From IMG/VR virus record IMGVR_UViG_3300031857_007934, positions 62,001 through 126,000 of that record: a stretch of 64,000 nucleotides of DNA; one strand, 5' to 3'. The notes beneath the pieces are model-generated. The model was given only the letters and a program-made list of their open reading frames with translations. It was not told where the DNA came from and ran no database searches. Numbering within the stretch: the stretch's first letter is position 1; each line of letters starts with the position of its first letter. The DNA comes from a virus. The position numbers and the translations under genes were made by a program. This document shows, in pieces, positions 8,188 through 17,090 of this stretch.

Positions 8188-9253
8188 TATTCTTTCTACT
8201 ATTATACAAAGCCTTTGAACAGACCTTTACACAGGTCATACATTTGTTTTCTCCTGTCCAATAATCTGACAGTTTAGACCACAAAACATCCGACGAATTG
8301 TAAAGTACCTTATCTTGACAATTAGGTACTGTTATATCTTTAAGCATGTTCTTTGTATTTTGTACACTTAAATTTCTTAGATAGTGTATTGGCAAAATTT
8401 CTTCTATTGGTTCTTCTAGATAATCACTGCCTATCCAGCAGCAGGGCAGAATGTTTCCGTAAGGATCAACGTATATACCCTGTTCAGATACACAAAGAGG
8501 TGATATTTCAGCAGCACCAATTACTTTATCTCTAAACTGTTGGTCTACTAATTGATCCAAAGCGTTATTAGGATTTCTTTTAAATTCTATTCGCTGTGCT
8601 GGTTTTAAATCATACACATGACGATTGTCTAAATCGTGTACAGGAAAAGAATCCATTTCATAAAATCGTGTTGTACTAACAAAATTTACATTATCAACAC
8701 CTAGATTATTTAAATATTGTTCTAGTTCCTCTACATCGTGCTCGTTGTGTGCAAATACTAGACTGTCAACCCTTGCTCGGCCGCCAGCTTCGATAAATGC
8801 TGTCATGTTTTCTATAACTTTATCAAAATTTGTATTTCTGCGATATAATTCGTGCTTGTCTTTAAATCCGTCTACAGCAAAGACAACTTCTGAGTTAGCA
8901 GAAGATCCTAAAACCTTTGCTAGTTTACTCCACCAATCTGGATTCCTCATTCCTCCGTTTGTATGCAGAGCTAGACGTGTAGTTGGATTACATTCTCGAA
9001 CATATGAATATATTTCTAAACAATCTTTTGCAAAAGCAGGATCACCATAATTCCCACAACTATAAAAGTTTGTTAGCTGAGATAAAAATGCTTTTGGAAA
9101 CCATTCCTTAAACTGTTCAATAGAAATGTCACCGTTTTTTATAAACGGTCTAGTAGGACCCCCGTGAAAATTTCTAGCACACATAGGACATTGTGCTTGG
9201 CACTTGTCTGTTAGTTCTATATGAACCTGGCGTATGTTAGAAATTTTCTGCAC
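8180..9253 (-). CDS. Radical SAM protein with C-terminal SPASM domain (rSAM 6)
   Basis: 357 residues from a GTG start at 9253, chosen because an AGAGGAA ribosome site lies about 8 nt upstream and no ATG precedes the cluster motif. Ligands are C18, C22 and C25 (CQAQCPMC). The glycine motif is G-N-Y-G-D-P instead of GGEP. The C-terminal part has a classic SPASM layout: a cysteine, then D-P-Y-G-N-I-L-P-C-C near residues 265-275, a further cysteine, and a C-M-T-C-x-x-x-C finish near 340. SPASM enzymes bind auxiliary iron-sulfur clusters and often act on peptides or proteins, but they also include carbohydrate- and cofactor-modifying enzymes. It is the only protein of this type in the window and overlaps the glycosyltransferase-like gene upstream by 17 nt. 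Confidence 0.85.
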   Translation of the reverse strand: MQKISNIRQVHIELTDKCQAQCPMCARNFHGGPTRPFIKNGDISIEQFKEWFPKAFLSQLTNFYSCGNYGDPAFAKDCLEIYSYVRECNPTTRLALHTNGGMRNPDWWSKLAKVLGSSANSEVVFAVDGFKDKHELYRRNTNFDKVIENMTAFIEAGGRARVDSLVFAHNEHDVEELEQYLNNLGVDNVNFVSTTRFYEMDSFPVHDLDNRHVYDLKPAQRIEFKRNPNNALDQLVDQQFRDKVIGAAEISPLCVSEQGIYVDPYGNILPCCWIGSDYLEEPIEEILPIHYLRNLSVQNTKNMLKDITVPNCQDKVLYNSSDVLWSKLSDYWTGENKCMTCVKVCSKALYNSRKNNE

Positions 9254-9920
9254 GAAACTGTTCCTCTAGCCAATCAAAGTCGTTTATCTGTTTTAAGACA
9301 TCTGGGATACCCCTATGTAAATTACCAAAATTACTGCCGCTGTAAGCACCCCGAATAGCATATTCTCCAAAAGGTCTGTCCTGTCCAACATTCTGCCAAA
9401 TTTGCAGCCTTTCATTTGTTTCATCCTCGTTTTGTCTGACTATAGTTTTACTTGCTAATTTAGCACATTCTCTGAATGCGCTTTTCCATGTGTTAAATGG
9501 ATCTGTATTGAATGCCGTAATGTTTGAAACTTCAGGCATTGCTCGAAAATATGACGATATACTTGTAGTCATATCTGGTTTAGATATATCCATGTTTTTA
9601 GTCAATCGCTGAGGTAATAGTTTTACACCCCCATAACCATAAACTAAATCGTTTATAGGATTTTTACTGCGCCAAACATGTACTGTTTCTAACTCCCACT
9701 CGGGTACTGTATAATTAAAATCAAAAGTGTCTAAAATTTCTGCGTCGCCGTCAACTACCCAAAACATCTTTGTAAAACACTTTTTAGCCGCAGCAATGTG
9801 TGCTTGATGAATGCCTTTTATACCATGCACTCTTTTAGCTGTAGAAAATCTTGACTTAAGATTTTCCCAATTTTTTTCAGCGTTAGGTTCTTGATAGCTT
9901 ATGAATACAATGTCGTACAT
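9237..9920 (-). CDS. GT-A-fold glycosyltransferase-like protein (paralogue of 22911-23834)
   Basis: 227 residues. It opens with Y-D-I-V-F-I-S-Y-x-E-P-N-A-E-K-N and R-V-H-G-I-K-G, followed near residue 56 by F-W-V-V-D-G-D. The last is a DxD-like metal and nucleotide-sugar site of GT-A glycosyltransferases. The 307-aa protein at 22911-23834 shares all three blocks, so they are paralogues; this copy is about 80 residues shorter at the C-terminus. A later W-K-S-A-F-R-E block matches W-R-A-G-F-R-E in the longer copy. Sugar and acceptor are unknown. It lies between the tandem SGNH hydrolases and the SPASM radical SAM gene. Confidence 0.55.
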   Translation of the reverse strand: MYDIVFISYQEPNAEKNWENLKSRFSTAKRVHGIKGIHQAHIAAAKKCFTKMFWVVDGDAEILDTFDFNYTVPEWELETVHVWRSKNPINDLVYGYGGVKLLPQRLTKNMDISKPDMTTSISSYFRAMPEVSNITAFNTDPFNTWKSAFRECAKLASKTIVRQNEDETNERLQIWQNVGQDRPFGEYAIRGAYSGSNFGNLHRGIPDVLKQINDFDWLEEQFRAENF

Positions 9921-9921
9921 A

Positions 9922-10752
9922 CTAATCTTCTAATCTTAAATTTTCTCGCCAAATTTTAACTAACTCGTAGTCATAAATTTCTTTTGTAGTGTTGTTTATT
10001 TCTAATTTTATATAATTTTTTTTATATTCTTCTTTTATAAAATGCTTGCTTGATTTATTCTTAATACAGTTGTATAACTGTTGAGCAAGTATATTATTAT
10101 TAGTTGTTCCTAAATGAGAATTTCTTACTTCTCCTTTAAAAAAATTTCTAAAAGTGTCGTATTTAAGACCTTCAGCAAATTCGTTAGTTGAAATAGCAAA
10201 TAGATTAGCGTTTATTAATAAAAAATTATCTGTATCGTTAAGAACTTTTCTATTAGGTTTAATAGCAAGTATGTCGTCAAATGCAGTCATAATTACTGCG
10301 GTATTTGGTAGTGTTTTTAGCAATAATGCGGCATGACTCTTTTGTGTTTGAGCTAAATCGTAATTAAAAAATGAAAACAATGTTTTATAAAATAAATTGT
10401 TTTTCTGATAATGATTAACTAAATCTTTCTCGGCGCTATTTACTAGTTCGCCTTGTAAAAACTTTAACCAATGCGCTGCATATTTAGGATTAAGATTTTC
10501 GTGAACTAAAGGAACTCTTGTACTGCTAGTACACACAAAGATGATAACATCGTCTGTTGAATAATTATCAGAATTTAAATATTGATATAGTTTTAAAATA
10601 GAATATTCTATAGAAGTTCCGTTCATTCCGTAGTGGTGAAGTTGCAAATTTAATCGATCTGCTAGTAATTCATACCATACTACAGAATTATAATTTTTTG
10701 TAAGGCGCATTCTATCTGCAAAGCTATCGCCAAAAATTACCAATTTAGACAT
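9922..10752 (-). CDS. SGNH/GDSL hydrolase-like protein (tandem copy B)
   Basis: 276 residues from ATG 10752, chosen over the in-frame ATG at 10794 for three reasons: it gives exactly the length of the tandem paralogue, it starts with the same M-S-K-L-V-I-F-G-D-S-F-A-D, and it overlaps that gene by the usual 8 nt. The G-D-S-F block carries the nucleophilic serine (S10). H-Y-G-M-N-G-T-S matches the oxyanion-hole region, and a C-terminal N-S-H-L should supply the catalytic histidine. SGNH enzymes remove or transfer acyl groups, for example on polysaccharides. No signal peptide is visible, so it probably acts in the cytoplasm on intermediates. Confidence 0.7.
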   Translation of the reverse strand: MSKLVIFGDSFADRMRLTKNYNSVVWYELLADRLNLQLHHYGMNGTSIEYSILKLYQYLNSDNYSTDDVIIFVCTSSTRVPLVHENLNPKYAAHWLKFLQGELVNSAEKDLVNHYQKNNLFYKTLFSFFNYDLAQTQKSHAALLLKTLPNTAVIMTAFDDILAIKPNRKVLNDTDNFLLINANLFAISTNEFAEGLKYDTFRNFFKGEVRNSHLGTTNNNILAQQLYNCIKNKSSKHFIKEEYKKNYIKLEINNTTKEIYDYELVKIWRENLRLED

Positions 10753-11575
10753 TATATTTTTTAACTCCTCTACCCCAAAGTGATAACAATTCATTATTTA
10801 ATATTTCAGTCTGTGTGTAATCAAGCGGAATAAAATGTTTTTTAAAATTGTCTTTATTAAAATAGTTATTACTTTGATGTGTTATACAATTATATAATTG
10901 ATCTGCTAATTCTTGATTATTAGAATTTGATAAATGGCAATGTCTGCATTCTCCTCCAAAAAAATCAGTAAAGTTAACATATGTTGTGCCTGTTGGAGCA
11001 AACTCTGCTTCACTAATTTGAAATAATTTTGCATTTATTAAAATAAAGTTGGTATCATTTTTTAATAAATCTAATCGATCATCTATTAATCCTTCAGTTA
11101 CATCTTCAAATGCTGACAGTATTACAGTTAAATTAGGTAATCCTTTTAATGTCAATGCAATGCCTATTTTTTGTTGCTTTACTTGCTCGTAATTAAAAAA
11201 TTGATGATACATTTTATAAAAATTATGGTTCTGATGAAAGTGTGCCCATGCGTTATCTTTTTTAGACAAATCACCATTTAAATACATTAACCACTTTGAT
11301 GCATAATTAGGAACAATTTTATCGTGTACTAGAGGCAATCTACTTAGAGCAGATGTTACAAAAACTATTATGTCATCTGGATGGTATTGAAGAGAATTAA
11401 GATATTCAAACAACTTAGATACAGAGTAACTAATAGACGTTCCGTTTAATCCGTAACTTACTAAATCTTTGTTCAACTTTTTAGATAAAATTTCAAACCA
11501 TGCTTGTTTATCTTCTGGAATATGTGTTAACACTTTATCAGCAAAACTATCTCCAAAAATTACCAACTTACTCAT
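10745..11575 (-). CDS. SGNH/GDSL hydrolase-like protein (tandem copy A)
   Basis: 276 residues. The start M-S-K-L-V-I-F-G-D-S-F-A-D carries the block I serine (S10). S-Y-G-L-N-G-T-S is the oxyanion block, and C-R-H-C-H-L-S-N near residue 207 holds the likely catalytic histidine. It is clearly a tandem duplicate of the gene directly downstream, with equal length and collinear motifs. It is coupled to the unknown-family gene upstream by an ATGA overlap. The reaction is probably ester hydrolysis or acyl transfer on a carbohydrate or lipid; this is inferred from the family only. Confidence 0.7.
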   Translation of the reverse strand: MSKLVIFGDSFADKVLTHIPEDKQAWFEILSKKLNKDLVSYGLNGTSISYSVSKLFEYLNSLQYHPDDIIVFVTSALSRLPLVHDKIVPNYASKWLMYLNGDLSKKDNAWAHFHQNHNFYKMYHQFFNYEQVKQQKIGIALTLKGLPNLTVILSAFEDVTEGLIDDRLDLLKNDTNFILINAKLFQISEAEFAPTGTTYVNFTDFFGGECRHCHLSNSNNQELADQLYNCITHQSNNYFNKDNFKKHFIPLDYTQTEILNNELLSLWGRGVKKYNV

Positions 11576-12402
11576 ATAACGAACCTTATAGTATCGTACT
11601 GAGGGAAACTTGATAAGTTGTTAAACGATTTTTTAACTATTTGGCCTACTTCCCATTTTCCATACCAAATAGGATTTTCGTAGTCGTAACCTTTTTCAGC
11701 TGCATCATGTTTAATGCACCATTTCTTATATCCTTCATAATCTAAAGGCATGTCATTAAATGGCAAAAAGAATTCACTTAAAATATATCTTTGAGGTTGG
11801 ACCATCTTTCTTTCTAATAATTCGTGCTCATTCATTTGAAATATATGTGCCATGTTTTTGCCTGTTTCTCCATAACCAACATATAGGACATCTTTTCTAT
11901 AACCTGGCACTGCTTCTGATATTATTTCTTTGGTTAACGGAATTCTTACAATGTCTGGCTTTTTATATAGGGCCTGTAACCATTGTCCTCCATATAAGTT
12001 ACCTTCTAATTTATGAATTAATCCGTTTAATTCACAACCTATGTTGATAACTTCGTTGTATGCTTTAATACTAAGTGTAGGATCATTAGAACGTTTGCGT
12101 TCTCCTAAATGTTCAAAGTGTTCGTGTAAATCAAAAAGTTTGTGTAAACTAAACTCTTTTTCTAAATCAACATCTATTTTTCTGTCATAAGAGGTATCAT
12201 TATACTGTTTAACAACTTCTTTCATTCGAAGAAAATCGTTAATAATTTCTATCTTATTTCTGCTAATACTATGATTAGTAGTTGATGATGTTTTGTTAGT
12301 TTTAGAAATAACATCAACAAAGGTTTTTGCTGTTTGGGTTTCAAACACTTTTATTTCAATTACCCCTGTGAGATTATCTTTGTTATAAAATTCCATTTTC
12401 AT
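11572..12402 (-). CDS. Unknown conserved protein, family X copy 1 (distant paralogue of 19349-20209)
   Basis: 276 residues, not recognised. The middle is helical and rich in His and Glu (L-F-D-L-H-E-H-F-E-H; L-N-G-L-I-H-K-L-E near residue 130). Near the C-terminus come a G-E-T-G-K-N-M strand, F-F-L-P-F-N-D-M with W-C-I-K-H-D, and a final G-K-W-E-V-G-Q-I. The 286-aa protein at 19349-20209 has collinear counterparts: N-D-N-I-H-Y-V-E, C-G-K-S-Y-L, W-L-Q-K-Y-N and G-R-M-P-V-G-K-I. I therefore place them in one family. Both sit among radical SAM and glycosyltransferase-like genes with overlapping ends. No catalytic motif is evident. Confidence 0.6.
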   Translation of the reverse strand: MKMEFYNKDNLTGVIEIKVFETQTAKTFVDVISKTNKTSSTTNHSISRNKIEIINDFLRMKEVVKQYNDTSYDRKIDVDLEKEFSLHKLFDLHEHFEHLGERKRSNDPTLSIKAYNEVINIGCELNGLIHKLEGNLYGGQWLQALYKKPDIVRIPLTKEIISEAVPGYRKDVLYVGYGETGKNMAHIFQMNEHELLERKMVQPQRYILSEFFLPFNDMPLDYEGYKKWCIKHDAAEKGYDYENPIWYGKWEVGQIVKKSFNNLSSFPQYDTIRFVI

Positions 12403-13625
12403 TGGAATAGCTTCCTTATTTCTTCTGCGAAATCTCTTGAATAAAAAACATTTTGATTATGAACCAATTTATCAAAACTTTTCTTATAATAATCTTTACG
12501 GCCTTCTTTACCAAGACTTAACCAGATGTCAATATTTTTTTCTATTATCTTCCATCTGTTGTACCAGTGGCTAGTTGTGTCATAACTTTCATCAAATAGA
12601 TCATCAAAAGTTTGAATGCCTTTTGATTTTAGATATTTAAGCATTCCTGGTTGTGAAAGTGTTAAAAATATGCAGCCGCTAGCAATTGGTCTATATGTTT
12701 TTTCTGTAACAAAAAAATGATCATCTTTTTCAAAAGGATATGTTTCTGTTGAAAAATCTAAGTATGAATCACTGTGTAAAGACAAATTTACAAAATCAAA
12801 ATGTTGAAAATTAAAACTGCTAGACGAATTTAAATTTAACCAATCTAAAAATTTAACATCCTGAGTAAAGTTTAAATATTCGCAAGGTATCTCTCCTTGT
12901 TCTCTTTGTATTGAATAATTAACAATGTCTGTTGAGTTCTCGCTGTTATCCGAGTAACCGTGATAGGTAGCTTTTGCACCAACTAGTTTGTTAGCAGTTA
13001 AAAGTGAATAATATGGAATAGCTCTAAATGATCGACTTCTATGATTATAGAACGTAAAGGTATGTACTTCTTCTTTATTCTTATCTAAGACTGTTCTAGG
13101 AAACTGTTGCTGTACCCACCAAAAATAATCAAAAGCTCGATAATTTATAAAATCTTGATCCGCAATCCATTTAGGAGTTCTCAAATTGCCGTGTGCAAAA
13201 CGAATAGGTATATGGGGATAATTTTTATTAAGAAGTTCAAAATATTCAGTAGAAACTTTATCTGGAGCTTCGTGCGGAAACCAAACAAAAAACTCTGTAT
13301 TTGCCTTACCGTTTTTTAGGAAAAAAGAATCTACAAAGTTTAAATCCTTAGGTTCTGCAGATTTAAAAAAATTAAATTCTATTGGAAGATACTGAGTTTC
13401 ATTCCAATTGTAATCTTTAAGATAAGGTATTGCTTGAGAGAAATTTAACGAAAATGGTATTCCTGCATTTTTTAAAAAATTGGGAAGTTCTGCATTATAA
13501 CGTAAAAAGTTATTACCAGATCGTCGTGTTGAATCTAAAAGATACTCATTTCTTAAATCTTTTGAAATCAAATTATTTACAATTTGATTGCTGCTCACAT
13601 AATCATACCAAAGATTAATTGCCAT
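12399..13625 (-). CDS. Putative glycosyltransferase, GT-B/exostosin-like (paralogue of 5473-6666)
   Basis: 408 residues. The C-terminal half has the block F-F-V-T-E-K-T-Y-R-P-I-A-S-G (near residues 303-316), a hydrophobic strand, then M-L-K-Y-L-K-S-K-G-I-x-T-F and F-D-E-S-Y-D. These line up with the 397-aa protein at 5473-6666. A TEK-x-x-x-P-I-A-x-G signature is usual in the donor-site half of exostosin/fucosyltransferase-like enzymes. The N-terminus starts M-A-I-N-L-W-Y-D, echoing K-I-V-L-W-Y-D in the paralogue. It overlaps the radical SAM gene upstream by 11 nt and family X copy 1 downstream by 4 nt. Substrates unknown. Confidence 0.55.
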   Translation of the reverse strand: MAINLWYDYVSSNQIVNNLISKDLRNEYLLDSTRRSGNNFLRYNAELPNFLKNAGIPFSLNFSQAIPYLKDYNWNETQYLPIEFNFFKSAEPKDLNFVDSFFLKNGKANTEFFVWFPHEAPDKVSTEYFELLNKNYPHIPIRFAHGNLRTPKWIADQDFINYRAFDYFWWVQQQFPRTVLDKNKEEVHTFTFYNHRSRSFRAIPYYSLLTANKLVGAKATYHGYSDNSENSTDIVNYSIQREQGEIPCEYLNFTQDVKFLDWLNLNSSSSFNFQHFDFVNLSLHSDSYLDFSTETYPFEKDDHFFVTEKTYRPIASGCIFLTLSQPGMLKYLKSKGIQTFDDLFDESYDTTSHWYNRWKIIEKNIDIWLSLGKEGRKDYYKKSFDKLVHNQNVFYSRDFAEEIRKLFQ

Positions 13626-14829
13626 TGATAAATTCTTTTAGTATATCTTTGTCAATTGATCTAATCTTACAAAGACTATTTACATAGCTTATAGTAGCAT
13701 CTATAGAGCTTTCTGTATTTTCTCCTAAGATCCAATTTAAATTTTCTATAATAGTTTTTGACACAGAGGGATACTTGCTTAGAATATTTTCCCATTTGTT
13801 TTTAATCAATTGTTTTCTGTTATCATCAAGAGTTTGAGGATTAAGGTAAACCGGATTATGTACTCTACCTAAAATTATATTTTCAATGGATAACTTATTC
13901 CATTTCTGTTCATAAACAAAGTCATAGAGTTGATCTAAATAGAATGCACTTACGCCTGTTAGACTACAAAGAATGTAAGATTCAATATTTTTACCGTACT
14001 TTTCATTCTCATTAATAGTATCAATAACTTTTTTCCATTCTGCAGGAAATCTCAAAAAATAATTTACTTCATCAACTCCATCAATGCTGAACATTAATTG
14101 AATTCTTTTAAAATGCTGTAATAACTTAAAGTCGTTGGCTGTTAGATAAGTTCCGTTGGTGTGGAATCTAATTGTAAGATTTTTTGCAAGATCCATATCA
14201 ACTGCTTTTTGAAGCAGTGCTTTAACTTCTTTCAACATGAAAGGTTCGCCACCACCAAAAATAAACTCTCGTATGTTGGGAAGTATTGTATCAATATTAT
14301 CCCAAAAAAGTTTGTTGTTAACCCAATTATAGTCGTTACGATTATAATTTGCCTTATAAGAAATATCATCAGAAACAATCTTAGGAAGATCAATTTGTTT
14401 GAGTTCTAATATATCATCATACCACTTATGACTTTCGTTAGGACGACACATAACACATTTTAGATTACACGTATTACCTAATCGAAGATCAAGAGTAATC
14501 AATTTGGAAATATCTAGTTCACTAGAGACAAAGTGTTCTTTAGTTAATCCGTGTTCTTTTTCAAACACTCTGTTGCTGCTGGTTCTGTGACTGTCAACTC
14601 CGTGCTGTTCTGCATTGTAACAGTCTTGACAATTTCTAACTGTTTCTCCGTTTAACATGCGCTGTCGAACATCTTTTACACTAGGATGATTCCACGCTTG
14701 TTCTAGAGTAATGTCGTGAAGATTTAATCCCTTGTAAGATCTCGCAACACAACAAGGAGTAATATCACCGTTAGTAAAAGTAGCTAGATGCACGAACGGA
14801 TATATGCACCAAGTATCTTTGTTAGACAT
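13615..14829 (-). CDS. Radical SAM protein with N-terminal twitch domain (rSAM 7, long type)
   Basis: 404 residues. The N-terminal twitch motif is W-C8-I-Y-P-F-V-H with CC at 26-27, then C-Q-D-C and E-x-x-G-V-D-S-x-R. Radical SAM ligands are C121, C125 and C128 (CNLKCVMC), and the glycine motif is F-G-G-G-E-P. The C-terminal tail is the most divergent of the long group (L-C-K-I-R-S-I-D). It overlaps another long-type enzyme upstream by 8 nt (ATGTCTAA), so these form a long-long pair. Substrate unknown. Confidence 0.87.
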   Translation of the reverse strand: MSNKDTWCIYPFVHLATFTNGDITPCCVARSYKGLNLHDITLEQAWNHPSVKDVRQRMLNGETVRNCQDCYNAEQHGVDSHRTSSNRVFEKEHGLTKEHFVSSELDISKLITLDLRLGNTCNLKCVMCRPNESHKWYDDILELKQIDLPKIVSDDISYKANYNRNDYNWVNNKLFWDNIDTILPNIREFIFGGGEPFMLKEVKALLQKAVDMDLAKNLTIRFHTNGTYLTANDFKLLQHFKRIQLMFSIDGVDEVNYFLRFPAEWKKVIDTINENEKYGKNIESYILCSLTGVSAFYLDQLYDFVYEQKWNKLSIENIILGRVHNPVYLNPQTLDDNRKQLIKNKWENILSKYPSVSKTIIENLNWILGENTESSIDATISYVNSLCKIRSIDKDILKEFINGN

Positions 14830-16105
14830 TTTCTAATATCTCATAAAGCGAAGGATTTACTAATTGTAAACTCTGACCCCTATTTTTGTCAAGTATATCT
14901 GTAAATGTTTTAAACTGAGTTAACAGCTTTGGATTATAAAGATCTTTTTCACATTTTGATTTGATATTGTTATACCTACCTACAAAGTGAGGATCTTCCA
15001 TTATATACTTGGCTGACTTTACATATTCTTCTAGTTTAGCTAAACATTTCAATTTATACTCAAGTGGCAATATTCCTAGATCACTCATAGCCGGACTGTC
15101 TAAAAGAATTGGTAACAATCTTACTCTGTAGTAGCCATATTCATTATTAATGTCTTCAATATATTTCCAAAAATCAACTGTGTATTCTAAGTTAACACTT
15201 TGGATTACAGGTACTGCAAAAATTTGAACATGCGGAGGTAGGCTAGCTAGTCGTCTAATGTTTTTGTCTATCTGTTTCCAATTAGCCGGATATCTCAAAT
15301 ATTCTTGTATTTCACCGTAGCCTTCAATTGATATACACATTTCTACATTTTTAAATTTAACAATTAACTCGTAAAAATCATCACGTAGATTAGTCATGTT
15401 AGTATTAAACATAATTGTAACTTCTTTAGCTCTGCCAATTTCTACAATCTTTTCCATTATCTTATAATTTTGTTCGATAAGAGTTGGCTCGCCGCCGGTA
15501 ACATATATTTTTCGTATTTTATCAATGTTGTTGTATACGTTGTTGTGAAACTGTTCTGTCTTATACCACTCATTAAGAGTTTCGTACTTCTCTCCGCTGT
15601 CAAAAAAGAATGTAGTGCTAGGATATTTTTCTTTTAGCTCTGTGTATTCCTTGTTAATTTGTGTACTATTTAAAGATCCGCAACTGCGACACTTTAAATT
15701 GCAAAGATTTCCAAATCTAAAGTCATAGTACATAGGAGCATGATTAACATGATAATCGTTCTTTACAGCTTCTTCAATCATGTCTAACAGTTCTGGATAT
15801 TCTCTTAACCACTGCTCTGTCACTCCCTGCCTTTGAGACAGTCCGCCAGTGTCTTCTTCCTTCCAACAATGCACACACTCAGGTATTCTAACGCCCTCTA
15901 ACATGTTTTTTCTATTACGTTTAATTTGATCGCTGTTAAAAATCTTAATAACATCATCTTGGCCAAGGTTATGATTTCTATCAGTTGAACGAATTCTCTT
16001 ATTTGACAAACAACAGATTTTTACATCGCCGCTAGGCTCTGTTGCTAAATGCACCCATGGCATAATGCAAAACGATTTTGAATTCTTTAGATCTTCTTGA
16101 TTCAT
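14822..16105 (-). CDS. Radical SAM protein with N-terminal twitch domain (rSAM 8, long type)
   Basis: 427 residues from ATG 16105. An in-frame GTG at 16117 would add four residues but has no ribosome site, whereas GGGTGA lies about 9 nt before the ATG. The N-terminal twitch motif is F-C13-I-M-P-W-V-H with CC at 31-32, then C-V-H-C-W and E-D-T-G-G-x-S-x-R. Radical SAM ligands are C135, C139 and C142 (CNLKCRSC), followed by V-T-G-G-E-P. The tail L-D-K-N-R-G-Q-S-L ... N-P is the typical long-group ending. One base separates it from the permuted enzyme upstream. Confidence 0.87.
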   Translation of the reverse strand: MNQEDLKNSKSFCIMPWVHLATEPSGDVKICCLSNKRIRSTDRNHNLGQDDVIKIFNSDQIKRNRKNMLEGVRIPECVHCWKEEDTGGLSQRQGVTEQWLREYPELLDMIEEAVKNDYHVNHAPMYYDFRFGNLCNLKCRSCGSLNSTQINKEYTELKEKYPSTTFFFDSGEKYETLNEWYKTEQFHNNVYNNIDKIRKIYVTGGEPTLIEQNYKIMEKIVEIGRAKEVTIMFNTNMTNLRDDFYELIVKFKNVEMCISIEGYGEIQEYLRYPANWKQIDKNIRRLASLPPHVQIFAVPVIQSVNLEYTVDFWKYIEDINNEYGYYRVRLLPILLDSPAMSDLGILPLEYKLKCLAKLEEYVKSAKYIMEDPHFVGRYNNIKSKCEKDLYNPKLLTQFKTFTDILDKNRGQSLQLVNPSLYEILENV

Positions 16106-16106
16106 A

Positions 16107-17090
16107 TTAATATTCACCCAACTTTAATTTGTTAATTATCTGCATGTCCTGTTCAGAATATATCTCATATATACCTGTATTCTTTTTTCTTAAAATATCA
16201 AAATGTACTGTGGCAGTTTCTTTAAACTTCGGTATATCCGATAGTATTGATGCATAGGAATATGTTAACTCAGCTTTACCTGGCATAATCATAAAATTTA
16301 ATCCAAACCAATGAGGTTGTGATGATATAATTGATTCTGTAATGCGACGAAGTTTTTCTGGCTTTAAAAATTCAAAATGCACACTGATATTTATATTAGC
16401 ATATTTTGCTAACTCTGCATAATACTCGCTAGGCGCACTACCGTTAGTTGCTACTGTAATAACGTCGCCCTTGTTACTTAAATTCTTTACTAGTCCTAGA
16501 AATAACGGATTAATTGTAGGTTCTCCGCCAGTAAAACTCCACATTAAAGGTTTGCCTTCTCTAAAACGTTCAGCATACTCAAGTGCCTTAGTAACTGCTG
16601 CTAGTTCTACTAAATCACTATCTAGCTTACTGTGACTGTTATCATCGCAATAAGAACAAGAAAAATTACACTTGCGACCAAAAGCCCACATGATATATTT
16701 TCTATCTCTATCAAACTTACTGGCTCGTGTTACTGCACTAAAATCTGATAAATCTACTGCACCTTCCTTAATCTCGTTAAGTTCGTTTTTAGAACTTTTA
16801 TATTTAGGAAGATATATTTCAACTAAACAAGGACAATAATTATGATAGCAATCTATGTATTCATTTAAAAGTTTAATAGGATGTTCATCTTTGAGAGATC
16901 CAAGATAATAATTTTTTCTTCCTACTTCACATGTAGCAGGCCACACACTACCGTCCCAATCAATAAACAGACCTTCAGAACCTGCACTACATTTCCAGCC
17001 TGAAAATTTGTTTACATCGTTGTGTATTAAATCTTGCGGAGTGTAGTCTGTGTATTCTCCGTCTCTAATTATTCTAACAAATTTATTCAT
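16107..17090 (-). CDS. Circularly permuted radical SAM protein: twitch domain first, radical SAM core second (rSAM 9)
   Basis: 327 residues from ATG 17090, set by the ATGA overlap with the upstream stop; a TTG at 17105 is less likely. Residues 24-88 hold a twitch domain: F-S-G-W-K-C34, E-G-L-F-I-D-W-D-G, C54-E-V-G, C81 and C86-P-C88. In the short-type relatives at 1593-2483, 2464-3462 and 18400-19356 this exact block is at the C-terminus. The radical SAM core follows (C141, C145, C148 in CNFSCSYC; F-T-G-G-E-P near 187). The protein ends right after the segment that in the relatives leads into the twitch domain. The order is therefore rotated, not merely extended. All cluster ligands are kept, so it is probably active. 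Substrate unknown. Confidence 0.88.
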   Translation of the reverse strand: MNKFVRIIRDGEYTDYTPQDLIHNDVNKFSGWKCSAGSEGLFIDWDGSVWPATCEVGRKNYYLGSLKDEHPIKLLNEYIDCYHNYCPCLVEIYLPKYKSSKNELNEIKEGAVDLSDFSAVTRASKFDRDRKYIMWAFGRKCNFSCSYCDDNSHSKLDSDLVELAAVTKALEYAERFREGKPLMWSFTGGEPTINPLFLGLVKNLSNKGDVITVATNGSAPSEYYAELAKYANINISVHFEFLKPEKLRRITESIISSQPHWFGLNFMIMPGKAELTYSYASILSDIPKFKETATVHFDILRKKNTGIYEIYSEQDMQIINKLKLGEY

